From NCBI GenBank assembly GCA_910585645.1, contig CAJUFP010000009.1:1-64000 (forward strand): DNA of 64,000 bases, written 5' to 3'. The position numbers and the translations under genes are program-made. This DNA comes from an uncultured Hungatella sp. Lineage in GTDB: Bacteria; Bacillota; Clostridia; Lachnospirales; Lachnospiraceae. Below are positions 50,783 to 60,376 of the stretch, in pieces. The stretch's first letter is position 1. Each line of letters opens with the position of its first letter. The notes beneath the pieces are model-generated. The model made no database searches. It saw only the letters and a program-made list of their open reading frames with translations, and was not told the DNA's origin.

Positions 50783-52103
50783 AACCGATTTCCTTCTGTC
50801 CATATACCTTTTTATCGTTCCTTTTAATATCAGATCCAACTTGTATCTCGATCAGAGTCAATTCCTCGTCCGCAATTATCGTATGTCTGCACCCTGAGGG
50901 AATCGTTATCACATCTCCTGGGCGAACTGTCTGCTCCTTATCATCGATGATAACCCTTCCTTTCCCGAAAAGAATATTCCAAATCTCATTTCTACATTCG
51001 TGGCTGTGATACTTCATCTGTTTTTCTTTTTGCATCTCTATTTTAACTGTCATGGAACCGGGCTGGGTATCAAGCACTGAGTAAGTTCCCCATGATTTTT
51101 CCGCAAAGTTTATATCTGTGTCCATTTTTTCAACGTAGGGTTTCACATTATCGCAGCAGGTTTTATTTGATATCAAGATTCCGTCACTGCTGGATGCGAT
51201 GAACATATCTTTACATCCCATACATAGGATAGGGAGATTCAGTTCATTGATCACCTGTGTATCGACACATTTTTCATCCAATACAACATTTCCTTTTATC
51301 AACTCTTTCATGGTTTCCGCAACCATACTCCAGTTCCCCACATCTCTCCATGCCCCTGTGTACCGCATAACTTGAATATTTTTCTCTTTTTCCACAACGG
51401 CGTAATCGAAACTGATACTCTCCAGCGTTTCATACTTTTGATACAGATCCTGGTAGTCTGAAAACTCTATCATATCATGGGCTTTATCCAACAGATATCC
51501 CAAACGAAAGGCAAAAACACCGGAATTCCATAAAGCCCCCTGTTTAATATAACTTTCGGCCAACTGGGCCGTTGGCTTTTCTTTAAATTTTTTTACACGG
51601 CTGACCTGTCCCAGATCCTCCGGAAGGATATAACCATATTTTTCATTAGGGCAGGTGGGTTCGATTCCCATCAAAGTAAGATTGGCTGTTTTCTTTGCTA
51701 CAAGGCCCTCTAATAGTTTCACAGCTTCATAATAGTTATCTTCAACATATGGATCAACAGGACAGACGATAATACATTCGTCCTCCATCACTCCCATTAT
51801 ATCTTTAAGATAAGACGCCGCAAGAACAATGGCGGGAAAGGTATCTTTTCTGCATGGTTCTACACAGATTGACAGCTTATCATGTAATTGATTTTTAACA
51901 GCGCTGACCTGTGATTTGCTTGTAGCTATGGTTATCTTGGCGTTTTTATCTACAGACATGATCTGTCGATATACACGCTGGATCATAGACTCATATATAC
52001 CATCTTCATTTTTAAAAAGATGGATGAATTGTTTACTGCGCACATCATTGGAAAGGGGCCATAACCGTTTGCCGCTTCCTCCGGATAACAAGATCATATT
52101 CAT
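50748..52103 (-). CDS. manC: Mannose-1-phosphate guanylyltransferase (with C-terminal cupin)
   Basis: It makes GDP-mannose from mannose-1-phosphate and GTP. The 451-residue protein starts MNMILLSGGSGKRLWPLSN (GGxGxRLWPLS) and has CPVDPYVEDNYY and EKPTAQLAESYI. A C-terminal cupin like that of mannose-6-phosphate isomerase is present (HSHECRNEIWNILFGKGRV, IPSGCRHTI), so it may be bifunctional. The ATG at 52103 follows AGGGGGA; the frame extends 21 codons upstream without a ribosome site. Confidence 0.93.
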   Translation of the reverse strand: MNMILLSGGSGKRLWPLSNDVRSKQFIHLFKNEDGIYESMIQRVYRQIMSVDKNAKITIATSKSQVSAVKNQLHDKLSICVEPCRKDTFPAIVLAASYLKDIMGVMEDECIIVCPVDPYVEDNYYEAVKLLEGLVAKKTANLTLMGIEPTCPNEKYGYILPEDLGQVSRVKKFKEKPTAQLAESYIKQGALWNSGVFAFRLGYLLDKAHDMIEFSDYQDLYQKYETLESISFDYAVVEKEKNIQVMRYTGAWRDVGNWSMVAETMKELIKGNVVLDEKCVDTQVINELNLPILCMGCKDMFIASSSDGILISNKTCCDNVKPYVEKMDTDINFAEKSWGTYSVLDTQPGSMTVKIEMQKEKQMKYHSHECRNEIWNILFGKGRVIIDDKEQTVRPGDVITIPSGCRHTIIADEELTLIEIQVGSDIKRNDKKVYGQKEIGYGSSEGIPALV

Positions 52104-52119
52104 TGTATTTTCCCCCTGG

Positions 52120-53055
52120 CTACAATGCGTATAAATAATACTCATACATATCGTGTATGGTATCAAATATAGAATATGTATTACTCCAACCGAGTTCCTT
52201 TTTTATAAGGCGATTATCACACCATATAGATCCTGGTTCATCTGGACGGATCAGATTTTTGTCAACACATACCTGGATCTGCGTCTTGGAGAGGAAAATA
52301 ATATGGTTTAATATCTCTTTAAGCTCATAAATCTTTCCGCTTCCGATATTATACACTTGGTTTGGCTTTCCCCTTTCAAGAACAAGCCTGTATGCTCTGA
52401 CAATATCTCTTACATCGCTGAAATCTCTTTTGACATGTAGATTTCCAACTGTCATAATATTAGAATCTCTGTACCCCTTTTTAATTGATACCACCTGTCT
52501 GCACCATGATGGGATTACAAAACTATCTTTCTGTCCAATGCCCGTGTGATTAAAAGATCTGACGTAAAATACATTTATGCCATATCGTCCATAATAGAGC
52601 CCACCTGTTTTTTCTTGTGTTACTTTTGATATTCCATATGGACTTGCCGCGTTGATCAGGCTCTGCTCATTGATCGGGGTGTCAGAAGCAGCGTATTCTT
52701 CGCTGGATCCAATTAACAGCAAACTGCTGTCAGGTGAATGCTTTCTGATCCCTTCAAGAATGTTTAATGTTCCAACTACATTGATCTCCATAGTATTTTG
52801 TGGAATCTCCCAGGACTGGGCGACACTGCTTATTGCGGCAAGATTAACAATATAGGTTGGACGCGTATTCTTTATAATCTCCGCTGTCTGCTTTGCGTCT
52901 CTGATATCAGATCCTACAAATTTGACATAATCGTGAATATGCTCACTTTTAAAAAGATCGCTTCCATACACCTCATAGTCATTTGAGTAAAACTCTTGCG
53001 CAAGATAGCTTCCTACAAAGCCAGAAATACCGAATATTAAAACGGATAAATTCAT
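52120..53055 (-). CDS. rmd: GDP-6-deoxy-D-mannose reductase-like enzyme (Rmd)
   Basis: An extended SDR of 311 residues that follows Gmd. It has GISGFVGSYLA, NLAAISSVAQS, IGSSEEYAASD, ASPYGISKVTQE (YxxxK) and RSFNHTGIGQKDSFVIPSW. These fit GDP-4-keto-6-deoxy-D-mannose reductase (giving GDP-D-rhamnose) better than GDP-fucose synthase. The start overlaps the gmd stop by four bases, which supports the two-step pathway. Whether the product is D-rhamnose or another 6-deoxyhexose needs enzymology. Confidence 0.82.
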   Translation of the reverse strand: MNLSVLIFGISGFVGSYLAQEFYSNDYEVYGSDLFKSEHIHDYVKFVGSDIRDAKQTAEIIKNTRPTYIVNLAAISSVAQSWEIPQNTMEINVVGTLNILEGIRKHSPDSSLLLIGSSEEYAASDTPINEQSLINAASPYGISKVTQEKTGGLYYGRYGINVFYVRSFNHTGIGQKDSFVIPSWCRQVVSIKKGYRDSNIMTVGNLHVKRDFSDVRDIVRAYRLVLERGKPNQVYNIGSGKIYELKEILNHIIFLSKTQIQVCVDKNLIRPDEPGSIWCDNRLIKKELGWSNTYSIFDTIHDMYEYYLYAL

Positions 53056-54104
53056 AGTTTCCTCGCCTTAGAATCTAATTCCTTTTTGGCTAAGTTAAGA
53101 TCATGTTCCGCCATAATTGTGCAGAGCTGCTCATAACTTGTCTTCTGCGGATTCCATCCAAGCTTTGTTTTTGCCTTTCGGGGATCGCCCAGCAGATTGA
53201 CCACATCCGCCGGTCTGAACCATTTTGGATTTACGCATACAAGCATTCTGCCTGTCTTTTTGTCATAACCTTTTTCGTCGATCCCATGGCCTTTCCACTG
53301 AAGCTCAATGCCGTCATTAGCGAACGCCAGGGTGGTAAATTCGCGTACTGTATGCTGAACGCCTGTGGCGATAACATAATCATCTGGGGTATTCTGCTGA
53401 AGCATAAGCCACATACATTCTACATAATCTTTCGCGTAACCCCAATCCCGAAGCGCGTCAAGATTTCCTAATTCCAGGTGATCCTGAAGGCCGCAGGCGA
53501 TCCTTCCGGCGGCAAGCGTTATCTTGCGCGTTACAAAATTTTCTCCGCGTCTTTCAGATTCATGATTAAACAGAATGCCATTGCATGCAAACATCTTGTA
53601 AGCTTCACGATAGTGCCGGATCATCCAATAACCATATAATTTAGCCACTGCGTATGGGCTGTAGGGGTGAAAGGGGGTATCCTCATTTTGAGGACATTCT
53701 TCCACCTTTCCGTAAAGTTCTGATGTGGATGCCTGATAAATCCGGCATCTCTTGTCCAAACCTGCCATGCGAACTGCTTCCAGGAGCCTTAGCACTCCTA
53801 AGGCGTCAATATCTCCTGTATATTCCGGGGCATTGAAGGAAACCTGAACATGGGATTGTGCCGCAAGGTTATAGATCTCATCTGGTTTTATCTCAAGTAA
53901 AACGCGTACAATGCTTGAAAAGTCAGAGAGGTCTCCTTCGTGGATCGTTAACCTGTCCAGTGTATGATCAATACGCGTTGTTGTAGAGACAGAAGACCGG
54001 CGGATGATCCCATGTACTTCATATCCTTTTTCGAGCAAAAGTTCTGCAAGATAGGATCCGTCCTGGCCGGTAATTCCTGTTATAAGAGCTGTTTTCATTT
54101 CCAT
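53052..54104 (-). CDS. gmd: GDP-mannose 4,6-dehydratase
   Basis: It converts GDP-mannose to GDP-4-keto-6-deoxy-D-mannose. The 350-residue protein is a close match to the family: GITGQDGSYLAELLLEKGYE at the N-terminus, RRSSVSTTTRIDHTL, STSELYGK, and the catalytic YSPYAVAKLYGYWM. GWNPQKTSYEQL is at the C-terminus. With manC and rmd it completes a GDP-6-deoxyhexose branch. Confidence 0.96.
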   Translation of the reverse strand: MEMKTALITGITGQDGSYLAELLLEKGYEVHGIIRRSSVSTTTRIDHTLDRLTIHEGDLSDFSSIVRVLLEIKPDEIYNLAAQSHVQVSFNAPEYTGDIDALGVLRLLEAVRMAGLDKRCRIYQASTSELYGKVEECPQNEDTPFHPYSPYAVAKLYGYWMIRHYREAYKMFACNGILFNHESERRGENFVTRKITLAAGRIACGLQDHLELGNLDALRDWGYAKDYVECMWLMLQQNTPDDYVIATGVQHTVREFTTLAFANDGIELQWKGHGIDEKGYDKKTGRMLVCVNPKWFRPADVVNLLGDPRKAKTKLGWNPQKTSYEQLCTIMAEHDLNLAKKELDSKARKL

Positions 54105-54120
54105 GTCTGTCCCTTTCCTT

Positions 54121-54546
54121 TTATTTTTGTGAACAATCCAAACCCATTATTTTCAGATATTCATCATAATCCCGAATATACTCTTTTCCATCATAATGAG
54201 TACTTGCCAGCACAAGCAGCACAGAATCCGACGAAAAATCATACATATCCTTCCAGATCATCTTTGGAATATAAACGCCCATCATCGGTTTGTTCAGTTC
54301 CACGATAAACTCCTCAATTCCATTGGTTATCCTGACTTTACTCTGTCCAGCTACATTGATAAGTACGAATTCTGATTCACGGTTTGCATGTTCACCGCGA
54401 ATTACATCGCGGTCAGATTCATAGATGTAGAATACCCTTTGGATGTCAAAAGGGATTGCCTGTCCGCCTTCAATAACTACCAGTTTTCCACGTTCATCAC
54501 CCAGATCGGCAAACTGTAAGATCTCACATCTCTCCTGCAATGTCAT
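54121..54546 (-). CDS. Sugar 3,4-ketoisomerase-like cupin (FdtA/QdtA/WxcM family)
   Basis: A single 141-residue cupin. In the family it moves the keto group of a dTDP-4-keto-6-deoxyhexose from C4 to C3 before transamination. ILQFADLGDERGKLVVIEG and RVFYIYESD...RGEHANRES match the family layout. The conserved HxH of GxHAH appears as HAN here, so one histidine is replaced by asparagine and activity may be altered. GAAGGAG precedes the ATG. It is paired with the aminotransferase upstream. Confidence 0.78.
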   Translation of the reverse strand: MTLQERCEILQFADLGDERGKLVVIEGGQAIPFDIQRVFYIYESDRDVIRGEHANRESEFVLINVAGQSKVRITNGIEEFIVELNKPMMGVYIPKMIWKDMYDFSSDSVLLVLASTHYDGKEYIRDYDEYLKIMGLDCSQK

Positions 54547-54573
54547 AAGTTCAATCTCCTTCGGGTCCTGCTC

Positions 54574-55668
54574 TTATTTGAAACTGTTCAACGCGTCAAT
54601 AACATAATCCTGTTCTTCTCTGGTCATTCCGTTATACATAGGGATTGAAAGGACCGTGTTGGCCAAATGCTCTGTAACAGGAAGGAAGCCTTCTTTATGC
54701 CCAAGAGATTCATATGCCTGGGCAAGATGGGGAGGAATCGGGTAGTGGATGATAGTTCCGATATCCTTCTTGTTAAGATAGTCGATCAAAGACTCTCTGT
54801 CTTCACAGCGGATGACATATTGATGCCAAACACTTGTCGCGCCATCTGCCAGTTTAGGCAGAGATATTTTGTTATTATGTATACCTGCTGAATAGTAAGC
54901 GGCAATCTTTTCTTTTTCCTCTGTTAATTCCCTCATATGCCTAAGTCTGACCCGAAGAAGTCCTGCCTGCAGCTCATCCAGCCTGGAATTTGCTCCAACA
55001 ACCTTATTGTAGTAACGCTTTTCGCTGCCATAGTTGCGAAACACTTTGAAATCTTTTGCAAGCTGTTCGTCCTTTACCACGACCGCGCCGCCATCACCAA
55101 ATCCGCCAAGATTCTTTGACGGATAAAAGGAAAAGCAGCCTACATCACCAAAAGTTCCCGTCATCTGCCCTTTAAAGCAGGCGCCATGAGACTGGGCGCA
55201 GTCTTCGACAAGACGAAGATCATATTTTTTGCACAGTTCAACCACCTGATCCATACGAGATGCCATACCGTAAAGATGTACTACCAGAATGGCCTTTGTT
55301 TTATCTGTGATCTTTTCCTCGATTTTATCTACATCAATTCCAAAGCTTTCATCTGGTTCTACAAATACCGGTGTTGCGCCATTCATGGTAATACCCATCA
55401 CAGACGCGATATAGGTATTTCCCTGAACAATAACTTCGTCCCCGTTTCCGATATTCAGAAGCCGGAATGCGATCCAGAGCGCGTCTAACCCACTTGCAAG
55501 ACCTACACAATATTTGCCGCCGGTGTAGGCCGCAAACTCTTCCTCGAAAGAGCTTACTTCTTTTCCCAGAACGTACCATCCGGAGCGAAGAACTTCCAAT
55601 GCTTTTGATTCGAATTCTTTCTGGTATTGGTAAAAGCCTCTGTCCATTCTGTTCTGCATTATTTTCAT
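54574..55668 (-). CDS. Nucleotide-sugar aminotransferase (DegT/DnrJ family, FdtB/QdtB-type)
   Basis: A PLP enzyme of 364 residues that would aminate the 3-keto sugar made by the adjacent isomerase. LRSGWYVLGKEVSSFEEEFA, GLASGLDALWIAFRLL, VQGNTYIASVMGITMNG, VEDCAQSHGA and the PLP lysine in FSFYPSKNLGGFGDGGA are the FdtB-like landmarks. ATG at 55668 follows AAGGATT; an earlier in-frame start lacks a good site. The donor nucleotide is unclear: no dTDP-glucose dehydratase is in the window, but Gmd is. Confidence 0.88.
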   Translation of the reverse strand: MKIMQNRMDRGFYQYQKEFESKALEVLRSGWYVLGKEVSSFEEEFAAYTGGKYCVGLASGLDALWIAFRLLNIGNGDEVIVQGNTYIASVMGITMNGATPVFVEPDESFGIDVDKIEEKITDKTKAILVVHLYGMASRMDQVVELCKKYDLRLVEDCAQSHGACFKGQMTGTFGDVGCFSFYPSKNLGGFGDGGAVVVKDEQLAKDFKVFRNYGSEKRYYNKVVGANSRLDELQAGLLRVRLRHMRELTEEKEKIAAYYSAGIHNNKISLPKLADGATSVWHQYVIRCEDRESLIDYLNKKDIGTIIHYPIPPHLAQAYESLGHKEGFLPVTEHLANTVLSIPMYNGMTREEQDYVIDALNSFK

Positions 55669-55687
55669 GATTATCAATCCTTGTTCA

Positions 55688-57256
55688 TTATGCAAAAAAT
55701 TCAATATCCAGATATTTTTGCAATTGCTCAAATTTTTCTTTCATTGCTGTGTTGATATTGAAGATCCTGTCTTCATCAACCTCTAAAAATAGACTTTCCT
55801 CATAATAATTTTTTTTCAGATCATTTGAGTAGCCATCATAGCCTATAAGCAAAAATTCTTTTACTCCGATTTTACTAAACATATTGATGCACATAATTCC
55901 AGCATTATCATAGATGTATTCATTTTCATTTAAATAACTTGAATAATTTACTATAACACTGTCATGTGTCCCTTCTAATAGGATATTAGATGTGACTACA
56001 ATATCGATATCTTTACTATCACAAGTTTCTTTGACCATATTATACCGTTTCCTATTACTAATATAAATCATATCTACTGGCACTTGATCAGTCCGAAAAT
56101 TAATAGTAACTACATAATACATTTCTTTATTAACAAATGCTTTGATCCTCTCCATATTGTCCTTTAATGATTTCCCAGGAGCCAATAATAAGACTTTTTT
56201 CGTTCCAATCTTTCGGGAAATATATTCTAATGCTTTAGAATCATCAACCTCATGATTCATATATTCTTGATATTTCATTTTTATATAATCTTTATTATAT
56301 AAAGCTTTTTTATCCGCGTCTAAATTAGTTAAAATCGCATTAATATCCTGCATCCGTAAAGTTTGAATATTTAATAGAAAAGAAGCATAATTTGGATGGC
56401 ATCCTGTTACAGCAGCGACAAAATATGCCACATCATATCCCCAATTATATATAACTTTAAGGGGGCGTATAAATTCATCTAATGCAGACAATATATCAAG
56501 AATATTATATTTCATCGTAAAGTTTACATTTAGATATTGGACTAATAACTCTGTATTCAGATTTCCAGCACCTCTTCCCATTCCTAAAATAGAAGAGTCG
56601 ATGATCAAATTTCTTGAGACATTTAATTGTGTCAGTTCCTGAGCGTTCGCAAAGGACATCTGCAGATTGTTGTGAGAGTGAAATCCTAATGAAATTTTTT
56701 TATTCAGATTATGGTCTACAATATAAAAAAGTCTTAGAAGATCATTCTTATACATTAATCCTAATGTATCAACAATATAAAAAGCATAGGGATTGAGTCT
56801 GTTTATTTTTTTGATGAGGCATATCAGATTATCGTCCTGATATGTTGTAGTTCCCACAGGCTGCATAAATATTTTATATCCTTTTTCCATAAGCTGTCTG
56901 CCTAAAATAAGAGAGTCTTCAATCTCATGTTCATGAAATGTTATACGTATGCCATCAATGGAGTTGCCATCATATTCCTGAATTTCATTAATAGAAATAG
57001 CACCGTATTGGATCATTGCCACATACATGATATTTCGTTTTTTTTCGCCGATGACTTTTTGAATAGCTTGGATACTGCCAAACAGAGACTTATCCTTATC
57101 ATTGCAACCAGACCTTAAAAATCCGCATTCAATTATGTCTACATTTGCCCTTGCTAATCTACATATCATTTCAGATATGACGCTCTCCCCAAAAGAAAAA
57201 TCGTTGACGTACCCCCCATCTCTTAATGTACAATCAAGAATCTTAATATCATTCAT
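55688..57256 (-). CDS. DRE-TIM aldolase fused to a DUF115-like domain
   Basis: The N-terminal ~310 residues are an HMG-CoA-lyase/homocitrate-synthase-type TIM barrel: LDCTLRDGGYVND (metal- and acid-binding) at residues 7-19 and HSHNN with H193 and H195 as metal ligands. The C-terminal ~170 residues (KKVLLLAPGKSLKDNMERI, VPVDMIYISNRKRY) resemble the MptE/DUF115 nucleotide-binding fold found in motility glycosylation proteins. It is 22 bases from the KdsB-like gene. A role in making a keto-acid sugar by carbon-carbon bond formation is likely, but the substrate is unknown. Confidence 0.72.
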   Translation of the reverse strand: MNDIKILDCTLRDGGYVNDFSFGESVISEMICRLARANVDIIECGFLRSGCNDKDKSLFGSIQAIQKVIGEKKRNIMYVAMIQYGAISINEIQEYDGNSIDGIRITFHEHEIEDSLILGRQLMEKGYKIFMQPVGTTTYQDDNLICLIKKINRLNPYAFYIVDTLGLMYKNDLLRLFYIVDHNLNKKISLGFHSHNNLQMSFANAQELTQLNVSRNLIIDSSILGMGRGAGNLNTELLVQYLNVNFTMKYNILDILSALDEFIRPLKVIYNWGYDVAYFVAAVTGCHPNYASFLLNIQTLRMQDINAILTNLDADKKALYNKDYIKMKYQEYMNHEVDDSKALEYISRKIGTKKVLLLAPGKSLKDNMERIKAFVNKEMYYVVTINFRTDQVPVDMIYISNRKRYNMVKETCDSKDIDIVVTSNILLEGTHDSVIVNYSSYLNENEYIYDNAGIMCINMFSKIGVKEFLLIGYDGYSNDLKKNYYEESLFLEVDEDRIFNINTAMKEKFEQLQKYLDIEFFA

Positions 57257-57277
57257 ATTCAGTTAAATACTCCTACT

Positions 57278-58015
57278 TTATTGCGTATTTTTTCTTTTAT
57301 CCAGTTTTTTTCTGACAAATTCCAAATCCTTAATTGTATCTACAGAAATGGACTCTGAATCAACATAGTTAAAATGCAGTTCTACTCCATTTTCAAGAAA
57401 CCTTAAATGGTCAATATCCTCCGCTTTTTCTAAGCTTCCCATGGGCGTATTTACAAAAAAATCTAATGCGCTCTTATTAAAACATTCAACACCAACATAT
57501 TTTTTATAGGTAACATTCAGTGTTCCCCGAGGGTAGGGCGCAGGAGTTCTCGACATATAGAGGCATCTTCCGGTGGTATCAGAAACAAGCAATTTTATAT
57601 TTGCGAAATCAATCGTCTCTGCTGGATCCGTTAGTTTTCTCATAGCGCCAGAGAAATAGGGCTCTAAATGTATATCTTCAGGAATCACTGGTATAATACA
57701 GTCAGCTGTTATAAGCGGTTCATCACCATTAACACATAGATAATAATCCGCATCTATTTTCTCCGAAATCTCATGCACTCTGGAAATATGATCTGGATGC
57801 TCTTTTCTTGTCATCACATATCTCATATGATGCTCTTCGCAGACTTTTTGAATCTGCTCATCATCAATCGCGCAAATTACATCATCAAAGGATTTAATTT
57901 TATTGACTCGATCATAAACCCACCATAGCATTGGTTTTCCGCATATATCTAGGATAGGTTTTCCAGGTAAGCGGGTTGACTGGTATCGTGCTGGAATAAC
58001 AACGACTATTTTCAT
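57278..58015 (-). CDS. KdsB-like CMP-sugar synthetase
   Basis: A 245-residue cytidylyltransferase very close in layout to 3-deoxy-manno-octulosonate cytidylyltransferase: VVIPARYQSTRLPGKPIL, GKPMLWWVYDRV, CVNGDEPLI, RTPAPYPRG and KYVGVECFNKSALDFF. It activates an acidic keto sugar with CTP. KDO itself is a Gram-negative LPS sugar, so in this Firmicute the natural substrate is probably a related acid made by the neighbouring aldolase. AGAAAGG precedes the ATG. Confidence 0.85.
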   Translation of the reverse strand: MKIVVVIPARYQSTRLPGKPILDICGKPMLWWVYDRVNKIKSFDDVICAIDDEQIQKVCEEHHMRYVMTRKEHPDHISRVHEISEKIDADYYLCVNGDEPLITADCIIPVIPEDIHLEPYFSGAMRKLTDPAETIDFANIKLLVSDTTGRCLYMSRTPAPYPRGTLNVTYKKYVGVECFNKSALDFFVNTPMGSLEKAEDIDHLRFLENGVELHFNYVDSESISVDTIKDLEFVRKKLDKRKNTQ

Positions 58016-58028
58016 TTTCTATACCTTT

Positions 58029-58949
58029 CTAGTGATCTATTTGATACTTGGCTATAAATTCTTCAATAGGTAAATAAAAATCTTCAAATCGTTCTCTGAT
58101 CTCATCATCACTCCATTCCCACCAAGCAATTCTATTTAATGCGTCTATTTGTTTAGGTGTATACCTATATTTAATTATTCTGGCCGGCACTCCTCCTATT
58201 ACTGCATAGTCTGGAACACTTTTGGTTATAACAGCACCTGCTCCTGCTATAACACCATTTCCGATATTTGCTGCATTTGTTATAAGAACATTCTTCCCCA
58301 ACCACACATCATTTCCAATATGTATTCTTTTCAGATTTCTTACTATGCCTTTGGGTCGAATTCCTTCAAAATACCATTTACACCCTATTCGATTTATATA
58401 AAAATCTGGCAGCACGGAATTAATTTCTTTATCATGAAAAATCATAGGATGTGTTGTAATATAGTCAATCGCATGATTTTGAAGGACATCTGTTCCCTCA
58501 GCAAAACTGCAGAAAGCCCCAACTTCTTCCACAAGATAATGGTTTGTCAATGGTCCATAACTATATTTCCCGCATTTAGTCTGCTTTTTTGAATCAACTG
58601 TAAAAAGCATGCTTTGCACTTTCCTGTAAATATCTCCGATATGGGCATCATCAAAATATTTCAAGAGACAATTTCTTAGTTCGTGATATATTTGAGCATC
58701 TGTCGTTGATAAAATAGCAGTTATATTCTCAGTGTTAATTTCCTTTAATATATCAATACTTTTTATATTAGAATTATACTTACATAAATGATTATCGATA
58801 ATCATCTCTTCCTCAATTCCATATAAAGAATTTAGAAATTCTTTTGCTTTTATTCCAACATCCCCAAATGGAAATATAATAAATCTTTTGTATCCGTTAT
58901 CAAGTTTTTCTTCGATTGTCTTTTTGATGGCTGTGGTTGTAAAATCCAT
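58029..58949 (-). CDS. Hexapeptide acetyltransferase (CatB/XAT-like) with N-terminal nucleotide-binding-like domain
   Basis: The first ~100 residues (KRFIIFPFGDVGIKAKEFL, ITAILSTTDAQIYHEL) look like the small Rossmann domain seen in PglD-type transferases. The C-terminal part is a left-handed beta helix with GNDVWLGKNVLITNAANIG and AGAGAVITKSVPDYAVIGGVPAR, followed by a helical cap (WWEWSDDEIRERF). Together they suggest O- or N-acetylation of a sugar in this operon, perhaps the 3-amino sugar. GGAAGGTG precedes the ATG at 58949. Confidence 0.85.
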   Translation of the reverse strand: MDFTTTAIKKTIEEKLDNGYKRFIIFPFGDVGIKAKEFLNSLYGIEEEMIIDNHLCKYNSNIKSIDILKEINTENITAILSTTDAQIYHELRNCLLKYFDDAHIGDIYRKVQSMLFTVDSKKQTKCGKYSYGPLTNHYLVEEVGAFCSFAEGTDVLQNHAIDYITTHPMIFHDKEINSVLPDFYINRIGCKWYFEGIRPKGIVRNLKRIHIGNDVWLGKNVLITNAANIGNGVIAGAGAVITKSVPDYAVIGGVPARIIKYRYTPKQIDALNRIAWWEWSDDEIRERFEDFYLPIEEFIAKYQIDH

Positions 58950-58996
58950 ATATAAGACACCTTCCATATTCTTTATGGCATAATTACAGTTTTATC

Positions 58997-60358
58997 CTAA
59001 TTTATCCATATTTCCTCTATTTCTCCGATAACTTTCTTTAATCCCTCTTTATCCATTACCAAATCATTTCCCCACCCGTAATTGATCATATCTCTTTGTT
59101 CCTTTGATATATGACCCTGCGGTGTATTAAAGGTTTGAAACAGCTTTTTGTAGAAGTTATCTGTATTTCTGATAAGATATTCTTTTACATCTTCTTTATT
59201 TTCCGTCTCATCTACATCCAATTTTTGGTGATAGAGATAACATGGCTTATTTAGATATGCTGCCTGTCCAATATAAGAACCTGCGTCATTTGCCATGATC
59301 ATGTCACAGCAATATAATATAGACTTTAATCTTGGCAAAAACAGGGGATTGAACATATGGCCTGCCGATACTATTTCGAAACCAGCCTCTTTATACATAA
59401 GATGTTTATTTCTTAATATATCAGCATAATGAACACATATTCTGACACTGTCAAATTCTTTAGATAAATTCTTTATCTCTCTTATAAAAAGATCAAAGTC
59501 AAAATTCATTTTAACGATATCTGTCGAGTGAGTAGGAAAGACCACCAGAGTTCTTCCCAGACGTTCTCTTTCTTCCTCCAATTCACGCTTCGATTTAGAA
59601 TATCCTGCATATGCGATATATGGTCCTAACATAAACACTTTTTTTGAGGTCTTTTTGTTCAAAACTTCTTTTCTTTTAGGCGATAAGGTTATGATGGAAT
59701 CAAACACACTATTAACATCCTCATCCCATACATAGTCTTCCCCCATATAGCACGCATGTTCGATAGCGGATTTTATGAAATAGTCTTCCGGTAGTCCACA
59801 GTAGTTTTTTATCCAATAGGCATTTCCATAAAAATCATTTTGAACACATTTTTCTGAGGTAATAGGTTTTGGTATTCTTAAATTCATCTTTTCAATTTCA
59901 TCATAGGATGCTTTATCAATACTAATTTTATATTCCTGTTCTTCTTTATGACAAATAGCATCAAATTCATCAGCATTTTTAAACTCTATTTTGCATCCAT
60001 TTTTCTCGTAGCAGAATCCAAATTTATTTAAGCGTATTTTCTGATTATCGTTAAAAACTATTTCTTCCGGTCCATATGGTTCCATATTCTGCGAAAAGAT
60101 CATTCTTTCCGGCAATACTCCCAAACTTGTTAATTGGTTTGATATTGTAATAAAATCTTTTACTGCAATCACTACGGGCAGATTCTCATATCTCCTTAAT
60201 CCCTCTTCGGGCGAGTAAATATTTACAGACCGATCATCCGATAATTGGATTTCGCCCATTTTAAAGGTATCGATTATAGCTACAACATTATATAGTTTAA
60301 GGATCGTTTTCTTTTTTCGCAAAAAGTACCCGCCGCAACCAAAAACTAATACATCCAT
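58997..60358 (-). CDS. Putative glycosyltransferase with N-terminal nucleotide-binding-like domain
   Basis: A 453-residue protein. The N-terminus VLVFGCGGYFLRKK...VVAIIDT resembles the small Rossmann domain of the neighbouring genes. The C-terminal half (GPYIAYAGYSKSKRELEEE, MANDAGSYIGQAAYLNKPCYLYHQ) looks like a GT-B or polyol-phosphate transferase active site. No family was recognised with certainty. GAGAGGAG precedes the ATG. Confidence 0.6.
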   Translation of the reverse strand: MDVLVFGCGGYFLRKKKTILKLYNVVAIIDTFKMGEIQLSDDRSVNIYSPEEGLRRYENLPVVIAVKDFITISNQLTSLGVLPERMIFSQNMEPYGPEEIVFNDNQKIRLNKFGFCYEKNGCKIEFKNADEFDAICHKEEQEYKISIDKASYDEIEKMNLRIPKPITSEKCVQNDFYGNAYWIKNYCGLPEDYFIKSAIEHACYMGEDYVWDEDVNSVFDSIITLSPKRKEVLNKKTSKKVFMLGPYIAYAGYSKSKRELEEERERLGRTLVVFPTHSTDIVKMNFDFDLFIREIKNLSKEFDSVRICVHYADILRNKHLMYKEAGFEIVSAGHMFNPLFLPRLKSILYCCDMIMANDAGSYIGQAAYLNKPCYLYHQKLDVDETENKEDVKEYLIRNTDNFYKKLFQTFNTPQGHISKEQRDMINYGWGNDLVMDKEGLKKVIGEIEEIWIN

Positions 60359-60376
60359 ATTATGACTCCTCTCAGA

